From positions 1-28,636 of the forward strand of contig JAJRTR010000146.1 of NCBI GenBank assembly GCA_024278215.1: a DNA stretch of 28,636 bases, given 5' to 3'. Source of the stretch: a bacterium (GTDB taxonomy: Bacteria > UBP15 > UBA6099 > JAJRTR01). The notes below the pieces were generated by a model. The model worked only from the letters and a program-made list of their open reading frames with translations, did not search any database and had not been told where the DNA came from. Position numbers and translations under genes: made by a program. Shown here in pieces: positions 7,720 to 15,742 of the stretch; position 1 is the stretch's first letter, and each line of letters starts with the position of its first letter.

Positions 7720-7840
7720 GGGGTGGACGAGTGTGAGTGCGATAATCCTGGGAATTATGAAACTTTGTGTGCCGTGCTCAAACCACATTCGTTTGGGCAC
7801 GAAAATGCGACCTTTTGGGTTCCGGCGGTACCGGGTCAGA
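7720..7840 (+). repeat. Dispersed structured repeat, copy 2
   Basis: Second copy, in the same orientation as copy 1. Hairpin 2 is CGTGCTCAAAC/GTTTGGGCACG (7773-7783/7791-7801), an 11-bp stem with one T-G wobble and a 7-nt loop. Hairpin 3 is CCGG/CCGG (7822-7825/7831-7834). Hairpin 1 is degenerate here (ATAAT/ATTAT, 7742-7758). GGGGTGGACG (7720-7729) is the exact reverse complement of the loop of hairpin 1 in copy 1 (4401-4410). The copy lies upstream of the arsR promoter, so copies 1 and 2 flank the whole operon. The rest of the 7600-7972 interval holds the promoter above and the small insert at 7920-7981; 7841-7919 shows nothing I can name. Confidence 0.8.
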
Positions 7841-7919
7841 AAAGTATTACGAGAAAATATCGACAAGTGTATCTGCTGTTATGTGGTGCTTTCGGTGCAA
7901 TAAGAGTCCGGGGAAATAT

Positions 7920-7981
7920 TCAGAGGTGCCGATTGCAGCCGACCGCATCAGAATCAGCCTTTTTCAATCGGCTCAGAGGTG
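7920..7981. mobile_element. 44-bp palindromic insert with 9-bp direct repeats at the RNase D stop
   Basis: TCAGAGGTG occurs at 7920-7928 and again at 7973-7981. The 44 bp between them begin CCGATTG and end CAATCGGC, so the ends are inverted repeats (GCCGATTG 7928-7935 / CAATCGGC 7965-7972). The right-hand direct repeat contains the last codons and stop of the RNase D gene on the - strand (CAC CTC TGA), and the left-hand copy repeats them. This is the pattern left by insertion of a very short element with 9-bp target duplication. No transposase is present. Confidence 0.45.
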
Positions 7982-9142
7982 TTCTTTAACTACTTCGATT
8001 ATCTCGTCCGCATATTTGCGTATACGTGCGCCGCCGAGCCATTCGATCTGCTGGAGTTCCTGCACAGTGCGTGGTTTTTTGCGTGATATTTCGATCAGTG
8101 TATGACCGGGCAGAACGGCGAGCGGGTGGATTTCAAGTTTCTCCGCGCGATCATGCCGCCATTTCTTAAGGGCGTCCGCAAGTTCCTGATCGTTCCAGTG
8201 TATGGACCTTCTGCCATTCATCTTTTCTTTCGGTTTCGGTGGTGTCCAGCCTGCTTTTCTGCTCTTTCCTTTAGCTACCGCGCGCAGGAGAAACTTCCCG
8301 TAGCGCCGCCACACATTCGGTGTAATTCCTTTTATATCGAGCAGTTCCGCCTTATTGCCGGGTTGCTCGTTTGCGATAGTGATTATTGTTTTATTATTCA
8401 TCACTTTGAAGGGTGGAACATTCCTTCTTTTCGCCTGATGTTTGCGCCATTTGTAAAGTTCATAAGCGGCGGGAATCTTGTCGATATCCAGCCCCTTGAC
8501 ACCCTTTATGTCCCACATCGTCTGGTTCTTGTAAGACGGTTCGATGGGAGTGCGGGTTTCAAGATGCGCGAAATCCGTTTTTGCTTCGTCCAGCAGATTT
8601 TTTTCAGCGAGTTGTTTGTAAAGCCATTCGCGCAGGCCGATAAGATACTGAGTATCCTGGCACAGGTAGACTATTTTATCTATGGAGAGCGGACGGCTCG
8701 CCCAGTCGCACTTGGTGTACTTCTTCTCCAGCTTAATCTCGTAGCACTCTTCCACCAGATCGGCCATCCCGATCTTTTCCTTGTTCAGGTACTGCGCAGC
8801 CAGCATCGTGTCAAAAAGCGTTTTGAATACGAATCCGAAATCCCTCTTGAGGAGTCCCACATCGTAGTCTGCACCGTGGAATATCTTTTCGACACGCGGG
8901 TTACTGAAAACTTGTGCAAGTTGTGAAAGATCGTCGAGCCTGATAGGGTCGAAGATGTAATTTGCGCGCGTATTGGAAACCTGGACCATGCAGACCTGCT
9001 CGGCAAAAGCGTGGAGGCTGTTGCCCTCCGTGTCCACGCCGATCCTGCGGCTTCTCGCAATGTCCTCCACCGCCGCGCCCACATCCCCGGGGGTGTCTAT
9101 GAGGTAGGTTGGTTTTGAAAACTGTTTCCCGTTTATTCTCAT
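7973..9142 (-). CDS. rnd: Ribonuclease D with two HRDC domains
   Basis: A 389-residue 3'-5' exoribonuclease of the DEDDy group, which in characterised bacteria trims the 3' ends of tRNA precursors and other small RNAs. All catalytic motifs are visible: Asp37/Glu39 in GVDTEGNSLHAF, Asp94 in HGADYDVGLL, and Tyr159/Asp163 in YLCQDTQYL. Two HRDC nucleic-acid-binding domains follow, at about residues 220-290 and 310-385, as in E. coli RNase D; the length is also typical. GGAA lies a few bases before ATG 9142. It has its own promoter. The stop codon lies within a 9-bp duplication made by the small insert at 7920-7981, so the C-terminus appears unchanged. Confidence 0.92.
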   Translation of the reverse strand: MRINGKQFSKPTYLIDTPGDVGAAVEDIARSRRIGVDTEGNSLHAFAEQVCMVQVSNTRANYIFDPIRLDDLSQLAQVFSNPRVEKIFHGADYDVGLLKRDFGFVFKTLFDTMLAAQYLNKEKIGMADLVEECYEIKLEKKYTKCDWASRPLSIDKIVYLCQDTQYLIGLREWLYKQLAEKNLLDEAKTDFAHLETRTPIEPSYKNQTMWDIKGVKGLDIDKIPAAYELYKWRKHQAKRRNVPPFKVMNNKTIITIANEQPGNKAELLDIKGITPNVWRRYGKFLLRAVAKGKSRKAGWTPPKPKEKMNGRRSIHWNDQELADALKKWRHDRAEKLEIHPLAVLPGHTLIEISRKKPRTVQELQQIEWLGGARIRKYADEIIEVVKEHL

Positions 9143-9156
9143 TGTGTTCCGAACTT

Positions 9157-9184
9157 ATTCTATTGCTTGAATTTATCAAGTCAA
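9157..9184 (-). promoter_or_regulatory. Sigma-70-like promoter of the RNase D gene
   Basis: On the - strand: TTGACT (9184-9179), a 16-bp spacer and TAGAAT (9162-9157), 15 bp before the start codon. The spacer holds the imperfect dyad CTTGA-ATTTA-TCAAG (9166-9180 on +), a possible operator of unknown meaning. Confidence 0.55.
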
Positions 9185-9334
9185 TAGTTCACGGATATAT
9201 CCCGAACCTGTCTTTTCAGGTATTCAATATTGCACATATTCCCCTGTGTTGCCGGATGGTGACTTATGTCTGCTTTACGGTTAGAGCAATATTTCCTGCT
9301 TGTTATAAATGTTTACGGCGGTGACGCACTCTGC

Positions 9335-9359
9335 CCGGATTTCTCACAAAAGAATCCGG
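9335..9359 (-). terminator. Weak hairpin after the TPR gene
   Basis: CCGGATT/AATCCGG (9335-9341/9353-9359) forms a 7-bp stem directly after the stop at 9361 on the - strand. No U-run follows, so it may be an RNA-end stabiliser or a weak terminator. Confidence 0.35.
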
Positions 9360-9360
9360 C

Positions 9361-10122
9361 TTATTTGTCCGCGTCCCATTCATCTTCAACAATGCCGAGT
9401 TTGCGCTTGATCTGGTATATATCGACAGTAATCTTCTGCGCTGTCGGCGAATCATAAGGGATGCTTTTATAAAGGTCTTTGAGAATCTGCAACTGCTGCT
9501 CGGGAGTACGATGCTTGCTGATAAAGTCGAAATACCAATCATAAACAAGCGGCTGTCCAGGGTCCATCTCGAGCGAAGTGCGCAGCAATTTGATACCTTT
9601 CTCGAAGTGTCCGAGCTTGTATTCAGCAAGGCCCATGTGCAGCCATCCGCCGGGGTTCAGGTCGTCGATCTCGACAGCTTTCTTGCTGACTTCGAGCGCC
9701 TTTTCCGGCTGCTCGAGTTTCAGGTACATCGTTGCCTGGGCGATAAGTTTGTCGTCCTGGAGTGTTTCATCCTTCATGTTCTCGACTGTCTTGATCGCTT
9801 TTTCATATTGCCCCCGTCGATAATATACTTCGGACAGCTTGTACCACGCCATATCATAGGAAGGGTCTTTGTCGAGGACAAACTGAAAAGTGGATTCCGC
9901 TTCATCGAGCTTGTTCGCCATTATAAGCATCGAGCCGAGCAGGTAATGGAGATCGAGATCGTCCGGATAGTCCTTCACCAGCGCACGGTATGCGTCCAGA
10001 GCTTCCACTGCCGAAGCATAGGTCTGGTCGAATGGATGCGCGGTCGCTTCGACAGGCGCCACAACTGCGGCTAAACAAATCGAAAGCCACAGCGCAATGA
10101 ATATTATTGCCGTTTTCTTCAT
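9361..10122 (-). CDS. Exported TPR-repeat protein
   Basis: A 253-residue protein with a signal peptide (MKKTAIIFIALWLSICLAAVVAP, cleavage probably near EATAHP) followed by about five tetratricopeptide units from about residue 35 to 230, for example LHYLLGSMLIMANKLDEAES and AWYKLSEVYYRRGQYEKAIK. It is probably periplasmic or anchored at the outer face of the inner membrane, acting as a protein-interaction scaffold. No enzymatic motif is present. The start lies 33 bp after the polA stop with only a weak ribosome site, so it may be read from the polA transcript. It differs in length and sequence from the larger TPR protein at the left edge. Confidence 0.85.
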   Translation of the reverse strand: MKKTAIIFIALWLSICLAAVVAPVEATAHPFDQTYASAVEALDAYRALVKDYPDDLDLHYLLGSMLIMANKLDEAESTFQFVLDKDPSYDMAWYKLSEVYYRRGQYEKAIKTVENMKDETLQDDKLIAQATMYLKLEQPEKALEVSKKAVEIDDLNPGGWLHMGLAEYKLGHFEKGIKLLRTSLEMDPGQPLVYDWYFDFISKHRTPEQQLQILKDLYKSIPYDSPTAQKITVDIYQIKRKLGIVEDEWDADK

Positions 10123-10155
10123 ACATTTATTATATTACTTTCCGGTCCTTATGTC

Positions 10156-12966
10156 TTACAGTTCCAACTCATCCATATCCAGCCAGTTGGGACCGGCCTT
10201 CACGTCGGTCTCGAGTTCGACATCGAACTTCACCCAGTCGTCGGCGCAGTGTTCCATAGCATTTTTGACTTGTCGGGCGACAGTTGTCAACTTGTCTTTT
10301 CCGACTTCAAACACAAGCTCGTCATGAACCTGGAGCAGCAGCGCCGCATCCAGCGCGCCCTCGAGAATCAGGTCGTAGACTTTTATCATCGCAAGCTTCA
10401 TTACATCCGCCGCGGTGCCCTGAATACGCGTGTTTACAGCCGCGCGGAAACCCGACTCCTGTTCCATCCTGTTGCGGGACGTCGCCTCGCGGATGTACCT
10501 GCGGCGTCCGAACAGCGTAGTGACAATCCCGTCTTTCGCGACCTGTTCCTTTGTCGTTTCTATGAACTCGAGCACCTTCGGGTAGCGCGCGAAATAGCGC
10601 TCCTTGAACGCGGCCGCTTCCTTGCGCTCGATGTCCAGTTCCTGTGCCAGGCCGTAATCGGTTTTTCCATAGATGATGCCGAAGTTTATCGATTTCGCAT
10701 ATCTTCGCTGGTCGCGCGTTACTTCCGACTGCTCGATTCCGAACACCTCCGCCGCAGTCCGTCTGTGTATGTCCTCGTGGTTCCTGAACGCTTCCGTAAG
10801 TGTCGGGTCCCCGCAAATATGAGCGAGGATTCTCACTTCGATCTGCGAGTAATCGGCGGAGAGCAGCAAGTCGAATCCGGGACCGGGAACAAAAGCACGC
10901 CTTATTTTTTTGCCGATTTCCGTGCGGATCGGGATATTCTGAAGATTAGGATCACTGCTGGAAAGCCGGCCCGTGGCGGTAAGTGTCTGATTGAAAGACG
11001 TATGTATGCGACCTGTTTTCTTTTTAATTTTTGAGGGCAGGGCATCGACGTAAGTGCCGCGCAGTTTTGCTATCTGCCGGAACTCGATTATCAGAGGCAC
11101 GACAGGATGTTCGCCCGCCAGTTTCTCCAGCACGCTTATGTCGGTCGAGCGTTTGCTTTTTTTCGGCAGGCCGAGTTTGTCGAAAAGCAACTCGGCCACC
11201 TGTTTCGGAGACTTGGGGTTCACTTCGCATCCGCCCAGGCGGCATATCTCCCCGCGCAGTTCAGTTTCTCGCACCGTCAGTTCGCGCGATAGTTCCGCGA
11301 GCACGGCAGTGTCGACGGCGACGCCATTCCATTCCATCTCCGCCAGCACCGCGACAAGCGGCAATTCGATCCTGTCGAACACCTCGTACAATCCGTTTTC
11401 TCTCATTGTCGCCGAAAGCGCCGGTTCGATGCGCAGTACAGTATCTACATCGGCGCAGGCATAATCGACCGCTGTCTCCAGGGGTACTTTCGAGAATGTG
11501 ATCATATCTTTTCCGCTGCCGGCAACATCCGTAAATTTCCGCAACCGTATATTCAGCATCCTGCCCGCAAGTGGTTTGAGCCCGTAGCCGCGCACGGAAG
11601 GATCGATTATGTAAGCGGCGAGAAAACTGTCGTAGGCGACACGTCCGAAGCGCGCGCCTTCCTGGCGCAGCATCAGCATGTCGAACTTGAGATTATGGCC
11701 CCAGAGACCGATCCGCGGGTCTTCTATCACAGGTTTGATCAGTTCGAGAGCGCGCCGCGGCGGAATCTGGCCGCCTGCGGTTTCAGGAGCAACTTCAAAG
11801 AAAAGTTCGCCGGGGCGCGCGTCGGCCTGCCCGCATTTTTCGCCGTCCTCATTTTCGTCGGCGTCGGACTCGTGCCTCACCGGTACATAAATCGCCTCGC
11901 CGGGTTCGACAGCCAGCGAGTAGCCTACGATCGGGTGATCGAAAAAATCAAGGCCCATCGTTTCCAGGTCGATGCACAGACGTTTCTTTTCTTTTGCCTT
12001 GCGCAGCATTTCCACAAGCTGCGTCTCGTCGGTACATAAACTGTATTTCGAGCCAAGCTGTTCGGCCACCGTTTTCTCCGGCTCCTCTTCTATTTCGATA
12101 CCGAGTTCATTAAGAAGCGACTTGAACGAATATTTCATGAGGACCTTGCCGAGCGCGCGGCGGTCGAAATCCTTGAACCGGAAATCCTCGATATCCTGAT
12201 CGAGCTCCACATCGGTAACAATCGTCGCGAGCCATTTGCTCAGGAAAGCCTGTTCGCGGTTCTCCTCGAGCTTTTTTCTCTGCGATTTCGATTTTACTTT
12301 GTCCAGCGATTCGTAGAGTCTCTCGAGTGTGCCGAATTCATCGAGCAGTTTGCGTGCCGTTTTGTCGCCGATTCCCGGCACTCCCGGAATATTATCCGAC
12401 GAATCGCCCTCGAGACCCTTCTTGTCTATCACCTGTTCGGGATACACGCCGAGCACTTCTTTCACCGCGTCGCGGTCACATGTGTTATAATCGCTTACAC
12501 CCTTTTTCGTCAGCAGGATACGCACGTTGTCGTCCACGAGCTGGAGCAGGTCCCTGTCGCCTGTGATAACCCTGACATCGAGATTTTCCCGCGAACCGGC
12601 CTTCGAGAGTGTGCCGATAATGTCGTCCGCCTCGAAGCCGTCCTTCCACGCGGGAACAAGCCCCATCGCCTCGAAAAGTTCCTCGACAATAGGCAACTGG
12701 CTTACAAGATCGTCGGGAATCTTATCACGGTGCGCTTTGTACCTGTCGTACTTGTCATGCCGGAAAGTCGGGATGCGCGACTCCATAGTAACGACGAGAT
12801 AGTCAGGCCGCATCTCGTCCGCTATTTTAATCAGCACGCGCGCGAGCCCGTATACGGCATGGGTCGGCTGCCCGTCCGCGGTGCTCATCCTGGGCATTGT
12901 AAAATAAAATTTATACAGCAGCCCGAATGTATCAATCATTAGCAGTGTTTTTCTATCTTCCGTCAT
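10156..12966 (-). CDS. polA: DNA polymerase I
   Basis: A 936-residue, three-domain DNA polymerase I. The N-terminal 5'-3' exonuclease/flap domain (about 1-300) shows TGDRDLLQLV and GLEGDSSDNIPGVPGIGDKTA. The 3'-5' proofreading domain (about 310-510) appears active: DLET, GHNLKFD and YACADVD supply the exo I-III acidic residues. The polymerase domain carries DYSQIEVRILAHI (motif A), RRYAKSINFGIIYG (motif B) and QVHDELVFEV (motif C). It fills gaps in repair and removes Okazaki primers. ATG 12966 was chosen because AAGGAACGAAT precedes it and the exonuclease fold starts right after; an open frame extends upstream but has no homology. It lies 185 bp after kdsB, in the same direction. Confidence 0.97.
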   Translation of the reverse strand: MTEDRKTLLMIDTFGLLYKFYFTMPRMSTADGQPTHAVYGLARVLIKIADEMRPDYLVVTMESRIPTFRHDKYDRYKAHRDKIPDDLVSQLPIVEELFEAMGLVPAWKDGFEADDIIGTLSKAGSRENLDVRVITGDRDLLQLVDDNVRILLTKKGVSDYNTCDRDAVKEVLGVYPEQVIDKKGLEGDSSDNIPGVPGIGDKTARKLLDEFGTLERLYESLDKVKSKSQRKKLEENREQAFLSKWLATIVTDVELDQDIEDFRFKDFDRRALGKVLMKYSFKSLLNELGIEIEEEPEKTVAEQLGSKYSLCTDETQLVEMLRKAKEKKRLCIDLETMGLDFFDHPIVGYSLAVEPGEAIYVPVRHESDADENEDGEKCGQADARPGELFFEVAPETAGGQIPPRRALELIKPVIEDPRIGLWGHNLKFDMLMLRQEGARFGRVAYDSFLAAYIIDPSVRGYGLKPLAGRMLNIRLRKFTDVAGSGKDMITFSKVPLETAVDYACADVDTVLRIEPALSATMRENGLYEVFDRIELPLVAVLAEMEWNGVAVDTAVLAELSRELTVRETELRGEICRLGGCEVNPKSPKQVAELLFDKLGLPKKSKRSTDISVLEKLAGEHPVVPLIIEFRQIAKLRGTYVDALPSKIKKKTGRIHTSFNQTLTATGRLSSSDPNLQNIPIRTEIGKKIRRAFVPGPGFDLLLSADYSQIEVRILAHICGDPTLTEAFRNHEDIHRRTAAEVFGIEQSEVTRDQRRYAKSINFGIIYGKTDYGLAQELDIERKEAAAFKERYFARYPKVLEFIETTKEQVAKDGIVTTLFGRRRYIREATSRNRMEQESGFRAAVNTRIQGTAADVMKLAMIKVYDLILEGALDAALLLQVHDELVFEVGKDKLTTVARQVKNAMEHCADDWVKFDVELETDVKAGPNWLDMDELEL

Positions 12967-13087
12967 ATTCGTTCCTTTCGGTTCAGAGCATTGTTTTAAG
13001 ATCACGGTCTTTGTATAAATAACCGCTATAAACCGAACACAATGGGTTATCATATCCACACAGAAGCCGCAAACACTACATGCCCGC

Positions 13088-13100
13088 GCCGCAGTGCGGC
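13088..13100 (-). other. Short GC-rich hairpin between kdsB and polA
   Basis: GCCGC-AGT-GCGGC (13088-13100) is a perfect 5-bp stem with a 3-nt loop, 52 bp past the kdsB stop on the - strand. There is no U-run, so it may mark or attenuate the 3' end of the kdsB message before polA. Confidence 0.3.
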
Positions 13101-13151
13101 CCGACAATGAATTATAGTTTAATCACGGTATATTTTCCTGTTGTGGAGATA

Positions 13152-13892
13152 TTACATATTCATGCGGCTGATCTCCCACTCGATGCGCGCAACGTCTTCG
13201 GGAGCGTCGACGCCGATGCCTGTATAATCTGTTTCGATCATGTCGATGCGTATCCCGTTTTCGAGAGCGCGAAGCTGTTCGAGACATTCGGTCTGCTCGA
13301 GCGGAGTCGGCTCCATCGCGGGATACGCGAGCAGGAAATCTTTCTGATACACATAGAATCCGATATGCTGGTAGACAGGCAGCAGGGTGCGTTTGCGCCT
13401 GTATGGAACGGGGAATCTCGTAAAGTAGAGCGCCTGGTTGTTCCTGCCAACGACAACTTTTACAACATTCGGATTCTGGACATCCTCGTCGTTTTCGATT
13501 GCAGTCATAGCGCTTCCGAATTTAAAATCTGGGATGGCGCTGAAAGTTTCCACAGAACGATCAATAAGCTTCGGGTCCATCAGCGGTTCGTCACCCTGCA
13601 CATTTACTATGAGATCGCACTCGACTCGCGCCGCGACTTCCGCGATGCGGTCGGTTCCCGTCGGGTGGTCGGGTTTCGTCATGATCGCTTTGCCGCCGAA
13701 ACCTTCCACCGTTTCAAGTATTCGCATGTCGTCGGTAGCGACAATAATGTCCGACAGATTTTCGGCCAGTGCGCAGCGGTCCACAACATGTTGTATCAGG
13801 GGTTTGCCGGCTATAGGGAAAAGAGGTTTACCCGGAAATCGCGACGCCTCATATCTCGCCGGAATTATTCCAATCGCTGTTACGCCGCTCAT
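13152..13892 (-). CDS. kdsB: 3-deoxy-manno-octulosonate cytidylyltransferase (CMP-Kdo synthetase)
   Basis: A 246-residue cytosolic enzyme that activates Kdo: CTP + Kdo gives CMP-Kdo + PPi. The sugar is then added to lipid A. Family motifs are clear: GIIPARYEASRFPGKPL with the nucleotide-binding Arg and Lys, VVATDDMRI, MTKPDHPTGTDRI and VNVQGDEPL, which holds the Mg-binding Asp. The length matches the family (about 245-250). ATG 13892 is preferred since GGAGG lies 7 bp upstream; a longer frame reaching 13934 overlaps the msbA stop. It starts 34 bp after msbA and is the third gene of lpxB - msbA - kdsB. Kdo-type lipopolysaccharide is thus expected. Confidence 0.95.
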   Translation of the reverse strand: MSGVTAIGIIPARYEASRFPGKPLFPIAGKPLIQHVVDRCALAENLSDIIVATDDMRILETVEGFGGKAIMTKPDHPTGTDRIAEVAARVECDLIVNVQGDEPLMDPKLIDRSVETFSAIPDFKFGSAMTAIENDEDVQNPNVVKVVVGRNNQALYFTRFPVPYRRKRTLLPVYQHIGFYVYQKDFLLAYPAMEPTPLEQTECLEQLRALENGIRIDMIETDYTGIGVDAPEDVARIEWEISRMNM

Positions 13893-13926
13893 CTGCCGCC
13901 TCCGTAATATTTTATTCTCCGTGCTC

Positions 13927-15729
13927 TTAATCATCGCCGTTCTGCAATGTCAGGTCGTACAATCTCCGGTATGCGCCGTTATACTCGTAAAGTTCATCGT
14001 GTCGGCCGCGCTCGACAATGCGTCCGTTTTCCATCACGAGGATAATATCCGCATCCCGGATTGTCGTCAGCCTGTGAGCAATGACAAAAGTCGTGCGCGA
14101 TTCCATGAGTTTTTCGAGCGCTTTCTGGATATACTTCTCGGAAATGTTGTCCACGTTGGAGGTTGCCTCGTCGAGTATGAGAATCCTGGGGTCCTTGAGT
14201 ATGGCGCGGGCGATGGCGATGCGCTGACGCTGACCGCCGCTGACAGTCACCCCGCGCTCGCCGACCATCGTATCGTAGCCCTCCGGCATTTCCATAATAA
14301 AATCATGTGCATAAGCGGCCTTCGCAGCCTCGTATATTTCTTCGTCGGAGGCCCCGATACGACCGTAAGCGATATTTTCCTTTATTGTTGCGCAGAAGAG
14401 AATAGTATCCTGCGGCACCATGCCCATCTGCGGCCTGTATGACGCTATCTTCGCGTCGCGAATGTCCACTCCTTCTATCGTAACACTTCCGGAGTCAACG
14501 TCATAAAAACGCGGCAGCAGTTTTGCGAATGTGCTTTTTCCAGAACCGCTCGATCCCACGAGCGCGACTACCATGCCCGGCTCGACCTTCACATTTATAT
14601 CGTGCAGCACCACCTCGTCCGGGTTGTATGAAAAGAACACATTTTTAAACTCAATGTTTCCCATTATCTCGGGAATTACCACGGCATTGTGCTTTTCCCG
14701 GATGTCCGGTTTCATGTCTATTATTTCAAATGTTCTTTCCGCCGCAGCGAAAGCGTGCTGGAGCGACAGGTTGACATGATTGATCCTGTTTACCTGCGTG
14801 AATATCTGCTGGAGCACAATGAATATTCCGAGCAGGGCGCCCGTTGTCAGCGGCTTGCCGGAAATAGGATTTATCGCGCCGTTTATAATGTCTTTGCCTC
14901 CGACCCATAAGATAAAGGCCAACCCGCACGCGCCGAGCAGTTCCACCATCGGACTGTATAGCGCCCTGATTTTTACTTGCGTCAGAGTCGTCTCCACGGT
15001 CAGGTTGTTCTCTTTTGCGAACCTCTCTATTTCATATTCTTCCATCGAGAATGATTTTACAATGTGCATGGACGACAGTATTTCCGTAAGAATGACATTG
15101 AGAGAAGCGATCTGTTCCTGGAGAATGATGCTTGCATTTTTCATCATCTTCCCTGCAATCGCCACAACACCGGCAATAGCTGGAAGAACGATAAAGGCAT
15201 ATAATGTCAGTTTCGGACTCATGTATATCGCGATGCCGAGGCCGCTGATGATGGCGATCGGTATCCTGAACGCTTCGCTGACGCCGGACGTAACGAACAT
15301 CTGGACGACACCGGTATCGTTGCTGATGCGTGACACGAGTTCACCGACGCGACGGTTCTCGAAAAAGCCGAACGACATACCCTGCAAACTTGTATAGCAT
15401 TTATTGCGGAGTTCCTCGACAACTTTCAGACCGCCGAGTGTTGTCAGATATGTGGCGAAGTAGGCAAACACCCAGCGTACTGCGAATATCGCGACCATCA
15501 GCCACGAATAGAAAACAAGCTTCTCAATATTTTTCGCGCCGAGAGCATCGTCGATGAAGTTCTTGACAATCAGCGCCGACGCATTGAACATCAGGGTCAT
15601 AAAAACAGAACAGACCATTCCGCCTATAAGCGTTTTCTTGTAGCGCCAAACTTGCGCGAGCAGCTTTTTGCCGGCCTTTTTAGACGATTCGGTCAGGCCG
15701 ATTTTTTCTGTTATCAGTATATCTTCCAT
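13927..15729 (-). CDS. msbA: MsbA-type lipid A flippase (ABC exporter)
   Basis: A 600-residue half-transporter with an N-terminal six-helix membrane domain (about 30-330) fused to an ATPase domain (about 355-600). The ATPase has Walker A GSSGSGKST, a Q-loop (PQMGMVPQDT), the signature VSGGQRQRIAIARA, Walker B ILILDEATSNVD and the H-loop AHRLTT, so it should be active as a homodimer. Sitting between lpxB and kdsB, it is most likely the flippase that moves core-lipid A across the inner membrane. Family membership alone would also allow a multidrug or other lipid exporter. The start is 13 bp past the lpxB stop, with a weak ribosome site, which suggests coupling to lpxB translation. Confidence 0.88.
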   Translation of the reverse strand: MEDILITEKIGLTESSKKAGKKLLAQVWRYKKTLIGGMVCSVFMTLMFNASALIVKNFIDDALGAKNIEKLVFYSWLMVAIFAVRWVFAYFATYLTTLGGLKVVEELRNKCYTSLQGMSFGFFENRRVGELVSRISNDTGVVQMFVTSGVSEAFRIPIAIISGLGIAIYMSPKLTLYAFIVLPAIAGVVAIAGKMMKNASIILQEQIASLNVILTEILSSMHIVKSFSMEEYEIERFAKENNLTVETTLTQVKIRALYSPMVELLGACGLAFILWVGGKDIINGAINPISGKPLTTGALLGIFIVLQQIFTQVNRINHVNLSLQHAFAAAERTFEIIDMKPDIREKHNAVVIPEIMGNIEFKNVFFSYNPDEVVLHDINVKVEPGMVVALVGSSGSGKSTFAKLLPRFYDVDSGSVTIEGVDIRDAKIASYRPQMGMVPQDTILFCATIKENIAYGRIGASDEEIYEAAKAAYAHDFIMEMPEGYDTMVGERGVTVSGGQRQRIAIARAILKDPRILILDEATSNVDNISEKYIQKALEKLMESRTTFVIAHRLTTIRDADIILVMENGRIVERGRHDELYEYNGAYRRLYDLTLQNGDD

Positions 15730-15742
15730 TTGTTCTCATTTC

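Noticed and set aside
4387-7989. Short frames over repeat copies 1 and 2 that share a peptide pattern like ETLC-V--P---G-ENAT
   Set aside because: The similarity follows from the DNA repeat itself. The frames have no ribosome site, run into unrelated sequence, and in copy 3 the same frame diverges, so a real protein is unlikely.
10249-12802. Long open frames on the + strand opposite polA, including one of 261 codons
   Set aside because: They are antisense to highly conserved polA motifs, have atypical composition (rich in Arg, His, Cys, Ser) and no recognisable domain; they are by-products of GC-rich codon usage.
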